64,000 nt of DNA from a virus: positions 1-64,000 of the IMG/VR virus record IMGVR_UViG_3300043395_002542; one strand, written 5' to 3'. Position numbers and translations under genes: made by a program. Every line of letters begins with the position of its first letter. Position 1 is the first letter of the stretch. The notes below the pieces were generated by a model. That model saw only the letters and a list, made by a program, of their open reading frames with translations, searched no databases and was not told the origin of the DNA. Positions 21,626-30,122 of the stretch are shown here, piece by piece.

Positions 21626-21640
21626 CCGTTAAAAGTTAGA

Positions 21641-21663
21641 ACCCCCCGAAACTTACGGGGGGT
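21641..21663. other. Perfect hairpin ACCCCCCG / CGGGGGGT
   Basis: Eight perfect pairs with a seven-base loop. No T tract on the plus strand and only a weak one on the minus strand. It could be a terminator of the GC-rich island or part of the packaging/cos region upstream of the large terminase. The sequence alone does not decide. Confidence 0.5.
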
Positions 21664-21761
21664 GACCACCTCGCCAGGAGGGGGGACACTACCCGTCAGC
21701 ACAAATTTTTTTTGGCTATTCTGTGACCGAATACAAAATGTAACTGCATTTCTTTTTCTAT

Positions 21762-21857
21762 ATGAACCCAACACTTCAAGAAATAATAACTGTAATGACG
21801 ATCTATGTAATTGTATGCTGCATTGCCGTGTATATTATGTCCAAAATACTCGATTGA
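21762..21857 (+). CDS. Possible 31-residue membrane peptide
   Basis: ATG at 21762, reading MNPTLQEIITVMTIYVIVCC and ending KILD: almost a single transmembrane helix. It stops four bases before the GTG of the large terminase. No ribosome-binding site, so only tentative. Confidence 0.35.
   Translation: MNPTLQEIITVMTIYVIVCCIAVYIMSKILD
21811..21838 (+). promoter_or_regulatory. Promoter candidate for the structural operon
   Basis: -35 TTGTAT (21811-21816), 16-base spacer, -10 TATTAT (21833-21838). The -10 is one base off consensus. Transcription would start near 21845, 17 bases before the terminase GTG. Confidence 0.5.
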
Positions 21858-21861
21858 CTCA

Positions 21862-23259
21862 GTGCCCGCAAAATCTCGCAGTTCGCGCTACGCCGATCGC
21901 GCTGCACTAAATTCGCTCGGGCTGTTTCAAGACGTTTCTGCCCTACGCAAACTTGCTAAAAAGAATAATACTGCTTTTGATACAAAAGAATGTGAATTAC
22001 GCATAATTAACGATCTACTCCCACACCAGTTCAACTTCGTAACAGACTTTACCCATCGCCTCGTTGCACTATGCGGCGGATTTGGTAGCGGGAAAAGCTT
22101 TGCTGCCGTAGCAAAAGCAATATTGCTCTGCTTCAAAAGTCAGGGCTTCACGCACCTATTCCTAGAACCCACAATCCCTCTCCTCCGAGACGTTGCAATC
22201 CCAGCCTGGCAAAACGTGCTTGATAAATACGGCATCCCTTATGAATTTCGTACTTCGCCCCTTCCTGTCTTTACCTTAAAACTCCCGAACGGCGACACAC
22301 CTGTACTTCTACGTTCATTTGAAAACTACAATCGCCTCATCGGCGTTAATGCTGCAAGTATGACTGTTGACGAAATTGATACAGTTTCGACGCAAACTGC
22401 TGAAGCAGCAATTATCAAATTACAAGGGCGCGTTCGTGTGGGCAACTGCCCTCAACTTTGTTTTGCATCTACGCCCGAGGGACACAAAGCGCTTTATAAC
22501 ATGTTCGTGCGTGAAGCATCAGATGAAAAAGCACTTTATAAAGCACGCACTGCAGATAACCCCTTCCTTGATCCGGGCTTTATTGAAAACCTGCGTGCTT
22601 CATATCCCGCCAACCTGATTGAAGCCTATCTGAACGGCGAATTTGTTAATCTCGCACAAGCAACTGTATTTTACGAATTCGATCGTCAAAAACATTGCAC
22701 AAGTGTATTCCATCCAGAGCCCAACGAACTTATTGTCTTCGGCGCAGACTTCAATATTGGCAAGAGTCAATCTTGTTACGCCGTTGTACGTCCGGGACCA
22801 ATGGGCCAAATGCTTCATATTTTCGCCGAACACACCTGTCGCACAACTTTTGATCTCGTCGAGCACATCAAACGTCAATACCCTCGTCAACTCGCCAATG
22901 GCATGATCACCTGCTACCCAGATGCCAGCGGCAGTCACGCCAGCACCAGCTCAACGGAAAGCGATCACGACATTCTGCGCGGCGCGGGCATCAAAGTCGT
23001 TGCCGAACGTCGCAACCCACCCGTTGCAGAGACTATTGCTCACGCAAACTTGCATATTCACTCGGGCACAGTGCTTGTAAATCCAACAACATGCTACGAA
23101 ACCATGCAAAGTCTTGAAAACTGGGGGTATGACGAGAGCTACAAGCCAATGAAGGGCGGGAAAAATGATCTTTCGCACGCCGGAGACTCCCTTCGTTATC
23201 TCGTTTGGCAGACGATGCCACGGGCAATTGCGCAAACAAATCGTCCTCGCTGGAGATAG
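21862..23259 (+). CDS. terL: Terminase large subunit
   Basis: 465 residues from the GTG at 21862. The ATPase has Walker A GGFGSGKS at 72-79 and Walker B MTVDEID at 167-173 (Asp170, Glu171). The nuclease domain begins VFGADFNIGKS with Asp296 as a likely metal ligand, and a final acidic motif lies at DLSHAGDSLRYL. It pumps DNA into the prohead and cuts it to length. A frame extension upstream (TTG 21811) would run through the promoter candidate. Followed by the portal gene, the usual order. Confidence 0.92.
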   Translation: MPAKSRSSRYADRAALNSLGLFQDVSALRKLAKKNNTAFDTKECELRIINDLLPHQFNFVTDFTHRLVALCGGFGSGKSFAAVAKAILLCFKSQGFTHLFLEPTIPLLRDVAIPAWQNVLDKYGIPYEFRTSPLPVFTLKLPNGDTPVLLRSFENYNRLIGVNAASMTVDEIDTVSTQTAEAAIIKLQGRVRVGNCPQLCFASTPEGHKALYNMFVREASDEKALYKARTADNPFLDPGFIENLRASYPANLIEAYLNGEFVNLAQATVFYEFDRQKHCTSVFHPEPNELIVFGADFNIGKSQSCYAVVRPGPMGQMLHIFAEHTCRTTFDLVEHIKRQYPRQLANGMITCYPDASGSHASTSSTESDHDILRGAGIKVVAERRNPPVAETIAHANLHIHSGTVLVNPTTCYETMQSLENWGYDESYKPMKGGKNDLSHAGDSLRYLVWQTMPRAIAQTNRPRWR

Positions 23260-23303
23260 ATAGATAGTCGTAGGGCTACACTGTCTGAAAAGACCCTAGA
23301 GCA

Positions 23304-25028
23304 GTGGCGATCGTTCCTAATTCTCTTGTTCCGTCCGCAGATGATCTCGTTCTGCCTTTTGAACGGCGTCATCCCGAGTACGAGCAAGCGATTGAGGGCG
23401 TTGTAGGGGTCGATTCTTACTCGATCGAGCAGTCTGAACAGATTGCACGTCTCGCCCCCATTCGATATTGCACGCTTCCTGAGTTCAGTCTCGTTGAAGC
23501 ATCATCCGAATACCTGCCGCAAGACTATTTAGAAGAAAATCCGAGCTATGAAGTGCGTAAAACACGCGCTCAAAGCAGCTTTCAGAACTACTACGCACAT
23601 CTACGCGACCTTGTAACGGGCACTGCACTGCGAAAGGGTGTATCTCTGCCCGAAAATATTGCTTCTCAATGGGGCAACTTCTTTGAAGATGTCGATTTAG
23701 AAGGGCATTCTCTGCTTTCCTTCGCCAAAGAAGCCTTCACTGAAGCTCTAGACGGGGGCGTGGCTGCAATTTGGGTCGAATACCCGAAATTACCAGAGAA
23801 TTTGAGCGCTGCTGAGGAGAAGAGACTCAATCCTCGCCCTTATTTTGTGTTAATGCGCATGGATCAAGTGCTTGAATGCCGTTATGACGTATTCAATGCA
23901 CAAATCAATGATCAAAACGTTTTCGGCGCATTCCCTACTTATCTGCGCGTCAAGTCTGAAATTCGTCGTCAGAGCGTTGACAACGAGTTTTTTGAAGAAG
24001 TCGTGCCTGCAGTGCGTGTTTATGACATTGTTTCTCTCGCCGACAACAGTGTTTCACTGCTGAGCGACACGCCTGAGTACATGACAGTGACCGAGCGCGT
24101 TCGCTGCCGTCTTTATGCAAAGATGAACACTCCGGGCGATGTAGACAAATACTCGCTTGAAGAGACAACGTATCTTTCTGTGCCATTTATTCCGTTTGTG
24201 CCCGTATTCGGGGGCAAGAAAGAAGCATTCTTCCGAGGGCGTCCCTTACTTTTTGATATTGCACGCCTCAATCTGCATCATTGGGCAGTGTCTGCTGACC
24301 TTGCAGAGTCAATCCACCTGACTTCCTCGCCAATTCTTACTGGTACGGGCGTGCGTCCCGACGATGAGATCAAGGCGGGTGCGGGCCGTGCCCTGTTCTC
24401 CCAGAACCCGGACGCCAAATTCAACCTGATGAGTGCCTCGATGGAGGGCGCTTCCGTCACCCTGGAGAACCTGAGGCGCATTGAATCGGCCATGGAGCGG
24501 CTTGCTGCCGTCGCCATGACAACCGGCAAGACGCAAGCGGAGAGCGGCTTTGCGAAGCTCCTGGACCGCTCTCAGAGCGATTCTCAGCTGGCTGTGCTTG
24601 TGCAGTCCCTTGAGGATGCCTTGAATCGAGCACTCCTTTACGCCGCCTCTTATCGCCAGTTCCCCGAGGTGCGCGTAACGATTAGCAAAAACTTCATCCC
24701 CGTCAAGTTGCATTCTCAGCAAGTCATGGCGCTCAGCTCGCTGTTCAAAGACAGCAACGCCATCACGATTGGCATGTTCCTGCGGATGCTTGAAGCGGGC
24801 GAAATGTTTGAAGGGCTGCCCGAGTTTAGTGTCAGCAACATGCTTGACGACATGGGGCTTGACGGCACTGAAACGGCCCGTGACCTTGGAATTGGTGCAG
24901 TCGGGCGCGAGGTTGCAAATCGCGGGCAAATCCCTGTTGATAACAGCTCGCCGCTCAGCGAGGGTCTTGACAGCGAAGATGTCGAAGTGACCGTACAAGC
25001 AAATGAAGCAACTGGTGCTATCATTTGA
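23304..25028 (+). CDS. Portal protein (DUF4055-like)
   Basis: 574 residues from a GTG at 23304. Features include LRDLVTGTALRKGVSLP, ALDGGVAAIWVEYP, the repeated PF IPFVPVFGG strand region and a long stem helix (SASMEGASVTLENLRRIES...), as in DUF4055 portal proteins of siphoviruses. Twelve copies form the DNA channel at one head vertex. The position between terminase and scaffold supports the call. GC content rises in the second half of the gene. Confidence 0.85.
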   Translation: MAIVPNSLVPSADDLVLPFERRHPEYEQAIEGVVGVDSYSIEQSEQIARLAPIRYCTLPEFSLVEASSEYLPQDYLEENPSYEVRKTRAQSSFQNYYAHLRDLVTGTALRKGVSLPENIASQWGNFFEDVDLEGHSLLSFAKEAFTEALDGGVAAIWVEYPKLPENLSAAEEKRLNPRPYFVLMRMDQVLECRYDVFNAQINDQNVFGAFPTYLRVKSEIRRQSVDNEFFEEVVPAVRVYDIVSLADNSVSLLSDTPEYMTVTERVRCRLYAKMNTPGDVDKYSLEETTYLSVPFIPFVPVFGGKKEAFFRGRPLLFDIARLNLHHWAVSADLAESIHLTSSPILTGTGVRPDDEIKAGAGRALFSQNPDAKFNLMSASMEGASVTLENLRRIESAMERLAAVAMTTGKTQAESGFAKLLDRSQSDSQLAVLVQSLEDALNRALLYAASYRQFPEVRVTISKNFIPVKLHSQQVMALSSLFKDSNAITIGMFLRMLEAGEMFEGLPEFSVSNMLDDMGLDGTETARDLGIGAVGREVANRGQIPVDNSSPLSEGLDSEDVEVTVQANEATGAII

Positions 25029-25049
25029 CGAGTCAAGTTCTGACTTTGC

Positions 25050-25880
25050 GTGACGAACACCCCAGAAACCCTTGAAGAAGCCCTGGCGCAAATCGCCGAG
25101 CTGCAGAAGAAAGCCAATTCCGTAGAAAGCGAAAATGCGAAATTAAAGGCTACAAAAGAAGGTTTGATGTCTGATCTTAAAAAGAAAAAGGCAATCGACT
25201 CTTTCTTGAAAGTAGCCGGCATTGAACTGAGCGACGATATTGATGAAGAGGCAATTGCTGATCGCATTGCTTCTCTTCGCACCGTTCAGGAGCAACAGGA
25301 GCCTCAGTCTCAGTCCGCCGCCCAAGTGCCTCAGGGGCAAACCCCTGCTGACGCCATGAATGAGGCGGTCAAAGCGCAGTTTGCTTCCCTGCGCAAAGAG
25401 CTTGACGATCTGCGCAAAGCAAAAGAGCAAGTTGAGGAAGAGCGCAATCTTGAGCGTCAAAAACGCCGCGAGAGCAAGCTTGAACAGCTTGTGACCGATG
25501 AGCTTGCAAAGGCTGAGTGCCGCCGTCCGCAGCATCTCTTCAAGTTGATGAAAGAAAATTTCCGTCTGCTTGAAGATGAAAGCACTGTCGTGTATGGGAC
25601 TGAGCAAGATCCCGTTGCACTGCGCGATGCTGTTATTCGTCTGCGAGACGATGAAGAGTATTCTCCGTACTTCATGGGCAGCGGCGCAACCGGTTCGGGC
25701 ATGACAACTACCCGTGCCGCCACTCCGTCTTACACAAACAACCCATTCGCCTCGGGCAGTGTTAATGCAACGAAAGTTGCTGAGCTGATGCAAAAAGATC
25801 CCGACAAAGCTCGTCGCCTTATGAACGAAGCGCGTCTTGCGGGCAAGCTCGATCCCGTCATGGCACGCGCCTTCAGCTGA
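25050..25880 (+). CDS. Capsid scaffolding protein
   Basis: 276 residues from a GTG at 25050. Long coiled coil at about 1-50 (LEEALAQIAELQKKANSVES), a Gln/Pro-rich linker (85-105) and a second coiled coil (FASLRKELDDLRKAKEQVEEE), then a C-terminal domain with a Gly/Ser/Thr-rich segment. Typical phage scaffold layout, located between portal and major capsid genes. No protease motif. A strong terminator follows. Confidence 0.75.
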   Translation: MTNTPETLEEALAQIAELQKKANSVESENAKLKATKEGLMSDLKKKKAIDSFLKVAGIELSDDIDEEAIADRIASLRTVQEQQEPQSQSAAQVPQGQTPADAMNEAVKAQFASLRKELDDLRKAKEQVEEERNLERQKRRESKLEQLVTDELAKAECRRPQHLFKLMKENFRLLEDESTVVYGTEQDPVALRDAVIRLRDDEEYSPYFMGSGATGSGMTTTRAATPSYTNNPFASGSVNATKVAELMQKDPDKARRLMNEARLAGKLDPVMARAFS

Positions 25881-25909
25881 TATAGAATCAGCAAGTGGTT
25901 GAAGCTCTC

Positions 25910-25937
25910 TACCTCCCGCAAGGGGGGTATTTTTTTT
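25910..25937 (+). terminator. Intrinsic terminator after the scaffold gene
   Basis: Eight-pair stem (25910-25917 with 25922-25929, one G-T), GCAA loop and T8 tract (25930-25937). It separates the packaging/scaffold unit from the small basic genes and capsid gene. Confidence 0.85.
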
Positions 25938-25970
25938 GACCGCTATTCTGCTAGCAGATTCCCGCGTGAC

Positions 25971-26258
25971 ATGGCGATCCCCGAGCGCGTTAAAGCAGCA
26001 ATGAAAAAGAACGGGCTTACCCGTGTAAATTCTCCCAAGCGCACGCCAAATCACCCAACCAAAAAGGGTGTTGTCATGGCGAAAGAGGGCGACAAGTATA
26101 AGTTGATTCGTTTTGGCGATGCAAATATGACGACTGCGGGCAATCGAAAAGATTCCGAGTCGAAGCAGCGTCGCGAAAAATTCCGTTCTCGCCACGCGAA
26201 AAACATTGCACGCGGCAAGATGTCGGGCGCCTACTGGGCCGATAAAGTTTTATGGTGA
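25971..26258 (+). CDS. Basic cyanophage-type protein (KLIRFGD...RHAKNIARGKMSGAYWADKV)
   Basis: 95 residues, very basic. The motifs HPTKKGVVMAKEGDKYKLIR and FRSRHAKNIARGKMSGAYWA match a small family found in cyanophages and other marine phages (DUF6321-type, from memory). Probably a nucleic-acid-binding or virion-internal protein. The ATG at 25971 is chosen because earlier codons lie in the terminator. Confidence 0.72.
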   Translation: MAIPERVKAAMKKNGLTRVNSPKRTPNHPTKKGVVMAKEGDKYKLIRFGDANMTTAGNRKDSESKQRREKFRSRHAKNIARGKMSGAYWADKVLW

Positions 26259-26273
26259 CCTGCCGCTCTCGCC

Positions 26274-26447
26274 ATGAAAAAGAAAACTAAGACTGAAAAG
26301 AAAATCAGCAAAGTCATGCGTGAGTATGGCAAGGGCACGTTGAAATCCAGCTCGGGCCAGAAAGTGAAGAGCCGCAAGCAAGCCATTGCAATTGCAATGT
26401 CTGAAGCGGGCATGACTCGCAAACCCAAGAAAGGCGCCAAGAAATGA
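26274..26447 (+). CDS. Small basic protein (KVMREYGKGTLKSSSGQKV family)
   Basis: 57 residues, MKKKTKTEKKISKVMREYGK, then TLKSSSGQKVKSRKQAIAIA and MSEAGM. This pattern is a recurrent small phage protein (DUF6496-type, from memory). Lys-rich, probably nucleic-acid associated. Coupled to the next gene by ATGA. Confidence 0.68.
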   Translation: MKKKTKTEKKISKVMREYGKGTLKSSSGQKVKSRKQAIAIAMSEAGMTRKPKKGAKK

Positions 26448-26614
26448 AAAAGAAAACTGGACCCTACGAAAACATCAGGCGAAAGCGCGAGCGTATTGCT
26501 GCAGGTAGTGGCGAGAAAATGCGTAAGCCGGGCGATCCTGGTGCGCCAACTGCTACTAATTTCCGTGCCGCCGCAAAAACCGCCAAGAAGCGCAAGTCCA
26601 AAAAGAAACGCTAG
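26444..26614 (+). CDS. Small basic protein (RIAAGSGEKMRKPGDPGAPTA family)
   Basis: 56 residues with a Lys/Arg-rich end (KKRKSKKKR) and the conserved stretch RKRERIAAGSGEKMRKPG, known to me from cyanophages. It forms a cluster of three basic genes with the two upstream. Translationally coupled (ATGA overlap at 26444-26447). Confidence 0.65.
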   Translation: MKKKTGPYENIRRKRERIAAGSGEKMRKPGDPGAPTATNFRAAAKTAKKRKSKKKR

Positions 26615-26771
26615 TATTTGTGAGTTAGGGGCCGTGCCCCGTGTGCGCAGAAAGTGGCCGTGCCTCATTCTGCCTGTCTTGAGAGTGTGGACATAGGCCG
26701 TGCCTGTCCGCTCGCAAACTTTTGCGGTCGAACCGCAGCCAACTCCAATCATTCTCTTTTGAGGCAAAGCC

Positions 26772-27764
26772 ATGCTTCTCGCAGGTGTTCCGCTGATCCC
26801 CGAACTGTTCCTGGGCTATCAGCAAGAAGAAGTGCAAGACCGTAACGCTCTTGTGACTTCTGGTCTTATGACCACCAATGGTGCCATCCAAGGTGAATTC
26901 CAGAAGGGCGGCAAAACCATTGATCTGCCTTTCTTCGGTGATCTCTCGGGTGACTCTGAGATCCTGAATGACACCACCGGTCTGACCCCTCAGACCCTGG
27001 CTGGTGGCGTGCAGATCGGTGTGCGCAACATGCGCGGCAAGAGCTGGAAGTCTTCTGATCTGGCCGCCGAACTGGCTGGTTCCGATCCGATGCAGGCCAT
27101 TGCCCGCAGCACCGGTCGCTACTGGGTGCGTGACATGCAGAAGACCCTGATCAATGTGATCAAGGGCCTGTTTGCAACTGGCGGCCCCCTGGTCAGCTCC
27201 CATGCTGCTGGCGGCACCGGTACTGCCCTGACCCCTGATGCTCTGATCGACGCCATCGCCAAGCTCGGTGATGCCGGTGAAGAGCTGACCGGTGTGTTCA
27301 TGCACTCCCGGACCTTCTACGCCCTGATGAAGCAGGATCTGATCGTTCCTGCCTCCACCACCTCCCAGCTCGATTCCCGCCTGTCTGCCGAGCGTCTGGA
27401 GAAGGGCACCTATCTGGGTCGCCCGGTGTTCGTGGATGACACCCTGCCTGTTGATGCTGGTGCTGGCACCGGTAGCGGCTCTGGCAAAGATGTGCTCTCC
27501 ACCTATTTCTTCGGCCCTGGCGCCTTCGCTTATGCGACTGCTCCTGCCAAGACTCCTCTGGAGACCGACCGCGATTCCCTGAAGGGCATCGACTTCCTGA
27601 TCAACCGCACCCACTATCTGGTGCATCCGAACGGCATCAGCTGGACCGGTACTGCTGCTGGCAACTCGCCCAGCAATGCTGAACTGGCCACTGGCACCAA
27701 CTGGACGAAGGTGTTCACGGACAACCGGAACATCCGCATCACCCAGCTCAAGGCTTACATCTGA
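26772..27764 (+). CDS. Major capsid protein
   Basis: 330 residues, MLLAGVPLIPELFLGYQQEE. It contains the beta-rich core KTIDLPFFGDLSGDSEILND, the long helix region YWVRDMQKTLINVIKGLFA, and VFMHSRTFYALMKQDLI, features of HK97-fold capsid proteins in cyano- and pelagiphages. Codons are strongly G/C-ending, as expected for the most highly expressed structural gene. Its leader contains a short hairpin (26723-26737) and three GCCGTGCC repeats. A terminator follows. Confidence 0.85.
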   Translation: MLLAGVPLIPELFLGYQQEEVQDRNALVTSGLMTTNGAIQGEFQKGGKTIDLPFFGDLSGDSEILNDTTGLTPQTLAGGVQIGVRNMRGKSWKSSDLAAELAGSDPMQAIARSTGRYWVRDMQKTLINVIKGLFATGGPLVSSHAAGGTGTALTPDALIDAIAKLGDAGEELTGVFMHSRTFYALMKQDLIVPASTTSQLDSRLSAERLEKGTYLGRPVFVDDTLPVDAGAGTGSGSGKDVLSTYFFGPGAFAYATAPAKTPLETDRDSLKGIDFLINRTHYLVHPNGISWTGTAAGNSPSNAELATGTNWTKVFTDNRNIRITQLKAYI

Positions 27765-27782
27765 TCGGTGTAAGTTGTAAAT

Positions 27783-27807
27783 GCCCCCTTCGGGGGGCTT
27801 CTTTTTT
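27783..27807 (+). terminator. Intrinsic terminator after the major capsid gene
   Basis: GCCCCC/GGGGGC stem (27783-27788 with 27793-27798), TTCG-type loop and a T-rich tract (27799-27807). Confidence 0.88.
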
Positions 27808-27825
27808 ACCTAGGAGGTATTTGTC

Positions 27826-27984
27826 ATGGGAATGGCTTCATTCCGCCTTGCAGAACAGGAGCGTCAAGAGCGTGAAGCTCAAGCCGCTGCTCCTGCAGAA
27901 TGCCCTATGCCCGAACCTGCTGCTGAGGAAGCCCCTAAAGCAGCTACGGTGACTGCAAAGGCTCGGACCACTTCTAAGGGCTGA
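27826..27984 (+). CDS. Small Ala/Glu-rich protein
   Basis: 52 residues behind a strong ribosome-binding site (AGGAGGT). MGMASFRLAEQERQEREAQA, then an Ala/Pro-rich tail ending in basic residues. Position between capsid and connector genes suggests a virion or assembly role; otherwise unknown. Confidence 0.6.
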   Translation: MGMASFRLAEQERQEREAQAAAPAECPMPEPAAEEAPKAATVTAKARTTSKG

Positions 27985-28003
27985 GCTGTAACGGAGCGGG
28001 TCG

Positions 28004-28663
28004 ATGGCCTTTGTATCAACACTTGGCGCTTCTAACGCCAACTCATTTTTGAGCGTTGCTCGGGCCACGACCCTTCTCGGTGAGCTTCCTGTGAGTGCGG
28101 GCATTACAGCTTGGCTCGCGCTGACTAGCACCCAAAAAGAGCAGACTCTTGTCGCTGCTTCGATGGCAATCAATCCTCTGAAGTGGAAAGGGACTGTTGC
28201 TACGCAAGAGCAGTCATTGGCATGGCCGCGCCGCATGAAAGTTGACGGGCGCGTTTTGCCATATGATGAGCTGCCGATTGATTTTGAGATTGCTGTTGCT
28301 TACATGGCGGCATTTCTTGGTGGCGGCGGTGGATATACGGCTGTTGCAGCAAATGATGGCGGTTCATCGCTGCTTAGCACAAATCAGTATGACGAAGTTG
28401 AACTTGGCAACGGCGCACTGCGCGTGAAGTTCAAGGGTGGCGACACTCCTCAAACGGGCATGGATTATATTCCGCCCTTCTCGATGGATATTCTGAGCCG
28501 TTATGCAATCGACTCAAGTTTTAATCAGCCCTATGTAACACGCGATAGCGTCGCAAAGCTTGATCCGTACTACGGAAATTCTGCGTTCCGCCCAAATCGT
28601 ATTCGTGTCGTGGGCAGTCAAATTTATCCTTCCTATGGTGGGTGGGCGAGCAACCCACTCTGA
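28004..28663 (+). CDS. Head-tail connector protein (DnaT-like fold)
   Basis: 219 residues. The start MAFVSTLGASNANSFLSVAR, the helical middle (AASMAINPLKWKG) and the motif SLAWPRRMKVDGRVLP resemble the protein family annotated as DnaT-like in phage head-tail regions, which are adaptor proteins attaching below the portal. Its position directly after the head genes fits. Confidence 0.7.
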   Translation: MAFVSTLGASNANSFLSVARATTLLGELPVSAGITAWLALTSTQKEQTLVAASMAINPLKWKGTVATQEQSLAWPRRMKVDGRVLPYDELPIDFEIAVAYMAAFLGGGGGYTAVAANDGGSSLLSTNQYDEVELGNGALRVKFKGGDTPQTGMDYIPPFSMDILSRYAIDSSFNQPYVTRDSVAKLDPYYGNSAFRPNRIRVVGSQIYPSYGGWASNPL

Positions 28664-28669
28664 TGAGCC

Positions 28670-29050
28670 ATGGCGCTGGTCGATGACATTTTCGGTTCAA
28701 TCCCGGCGCCACTGATCAATCAGTTCGGGATTAACGCCACGTATATCAAGCTTTCGCAAAATCAAACCTACAACCCAGAGACTGGCGTAGTTTCGGGCTA
28801 TTCGCAAGAGATTCCCGTTAAGGTTTTTATTTATACGCCGGGTGGCGATGATCTTGTTGGCGTTAAATTTGAGCAGACGGGCGTAAAAATTCTTCTTTCG
28901 GCGCAGGAACTTGGTGGGTACTACCCGCAACATGGCGATTCAATTCGTTACGCAGAAAATGGAGTCACTAGAACTGCGATAATTATTGGAACTGAAACAA
29001 GCCGTGGCGATAATCCTATACTGCACATGGTTGTTGCGAGGTTGAGCTGA
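28670..29050 (+). CDS. Head closure/connector protein
   Basis: 126 residues, beta-rich: FIYTPGGDDLVGVKFEQTG, then ILLSAQELGGYYPQHGDSIR. Small beta-barrel head-completion proteins have this size and place (second gene of the connector set). Family assignment from position and composition. Confidence 0.6.
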   Translation: MALVDDIFGSIPAPLINQFGINATYIKLSQNQTYNPETGVVSGYSQEIPVKVFIYTPGGDDLVGVKFEQTGVKILLSAQELGGYYPQHGDSIRYAENGVTRTAIIIGTETSRGDNPILHMVVARLS

Positions 29051-29051
29051 T

Positions 29052-29633
29052 ATGGCTCGTTTTAAGGGTGGCGGTCTTGAAAAAAGTATCGCATCAAAGC
29101 TCGCGGCAGATATAAATAACAGGCTTGCCGTGTCTATTCAGGAGTCTGCAGTTGCCATTACCAACGGGCTCGCAGAAGCCGGGCCAGCATGGACTGGTGA
29201 ATTTGCCGCTTCTTGGGATGTTGTACCAGAAGGGCAGGCAGCTCGTCAGCCGCGCTCATCAGGCGGACAACTTTACCAGTACACAAAAAGGAACTTTCCC
29301 GCCTCACGTTTTCAAAAAGCTCTTGAAAGAGGTGTTACTCAATTTCAGGTTATAAATACATCTCCTCATGCTGCTCAAGCGATGGATGAAGTCACTGATA
29401 TTTTTACTCGCCCAGACAGTGATCCTATTAAAACACCAGAACTTGGCGATTATCGACCGAGGCCAAGCTTCCGCTATGAGATTGGCGGCTCGTTCGCCGG
29501 CCTCCTGAAAGACGCTCCTGCGGCCAGAACGGCAGAGCCGGACTGGTTTTACACATATGCTAAGGGTGGTTCTTTGCAGCTGGATGTAAGGCGAGGCATT
29601 GAGCTTGGATTCAAGTCAAATTACTCCTTCTAA
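29052..29633 (+). CDS. Neck/tail-completion protein (HK97 gp10-like position)
   Basis: 193 residues. Two-part protein: helical N-terminus (KSIASKLAADINNRLAVSIQ) and a WTGEFAASWDVVP segment found in minor tail/neck proteins of siphoviruses. It starts one base after the previous stop. Assignment inferred mainly from gene order. Confidence 0.6.
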   Translation: MARFKGGGLEKSIASKLAADINNRLAVSIQESAVAITNGLAEAGPAWTGEFAASWDVVPEGQAARQPRSSGGQLYQYTKRNFPASRFQKALERGVTQFQVINTSPHAAQAMDEVTDIFTRPDSDPIKTPELGDYRPRPSFRYEIGGSFAGLLKDAPAARTAEPDWFYTYAKGGSLQLDVRRGIELGFKSNYSF

Positions 29634-29636
29634 GCA

Positions 29637-30065
29637 ATGAACTATCAATCAATCCGCGCAAAAATTGAAGCTCCGCTTCTCACGGCATACAATAATCAGG
29701 CGCCCGCGATTCCAGTGTATTTTGACAATATAACTTTTGTTCCTCCTGATCCGCCTAAGGAGTATGTGCGTGTTAATTTAACTTTTGGCATGATGTCGGA
29801 ATGCGCCCTGACAGATGAGTTTGATTTTGCCAGGGGTGCAATTATCATTCGTTGCTTTGCGCAAAAAAGCAATGGCCCTGCTCGCTGCCAGCAGCTATTA
29901 ATGATCGCTAAAAGCGTAATAGATTCAATAAATGCCACTGGCAAGACAGCAAGCTCGACCTATGTAAGAATCAAAGATATTAGCGGCCCATCTTTTACTT
30001 CCATGGAAGACAATCCACACTTTATGGGCAAAATGGAAGCCGGTTGGCAAGCAACTGTGAAGTAG
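29637..30065 (+). CDS. Tail terminator protein (DUF4128/gpU-like)
   Basis: 142 residues. VYFDNITFVPPDPPKEYVRV, followed by the GAIIIRCFAQKSNGPARCQQ segment, matches tail terminator proteins, which form a ring ending tail-tube growth. Directly before the tail-tube gene, as in lambda-like phages. Confidence 0.75.
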   Translation: MNYQSIRAKIEAPLLTAYNNQAPAIPVYFDNITFVPPDPPKEYVRVNLTFGMMSECALTDEFDFARGAIIIRCFAQKSNGPARCQQLLMIAKSVIDSINATGKTASSTYVRIKDISGPSFTSMEDNPHFMGKMEAGWQATVK

Positions 30066-30122
30066 TCGCTACGCTGCTGTTAGCCGGGCAGTGCCCGCAC
30101 AAGCCACTACCCCCTGTTTGTC

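Noticed and set aside
21662-21910. 82-codon frame starting GTG before the large terminase
   Set aside because: Low-complexity, no ribosome-binding site, and it overlaps both the membrane peptide and the terminase start. Composition is not protein-like.
25143-26195. 350-codon minus-strand frame opposite the scaffold gene
   Set aside because: It mirrors the scaffold coding region (complement of a biased codon pattern) and has no start context. A shadow frame.
26625-27626. 333-codon minus-strand frame opposite the major capsid gene
   Set aside because: Arises from strong G/C-ending codon bias in the capsid gene; no ribosome-binding site and no plausible protein.
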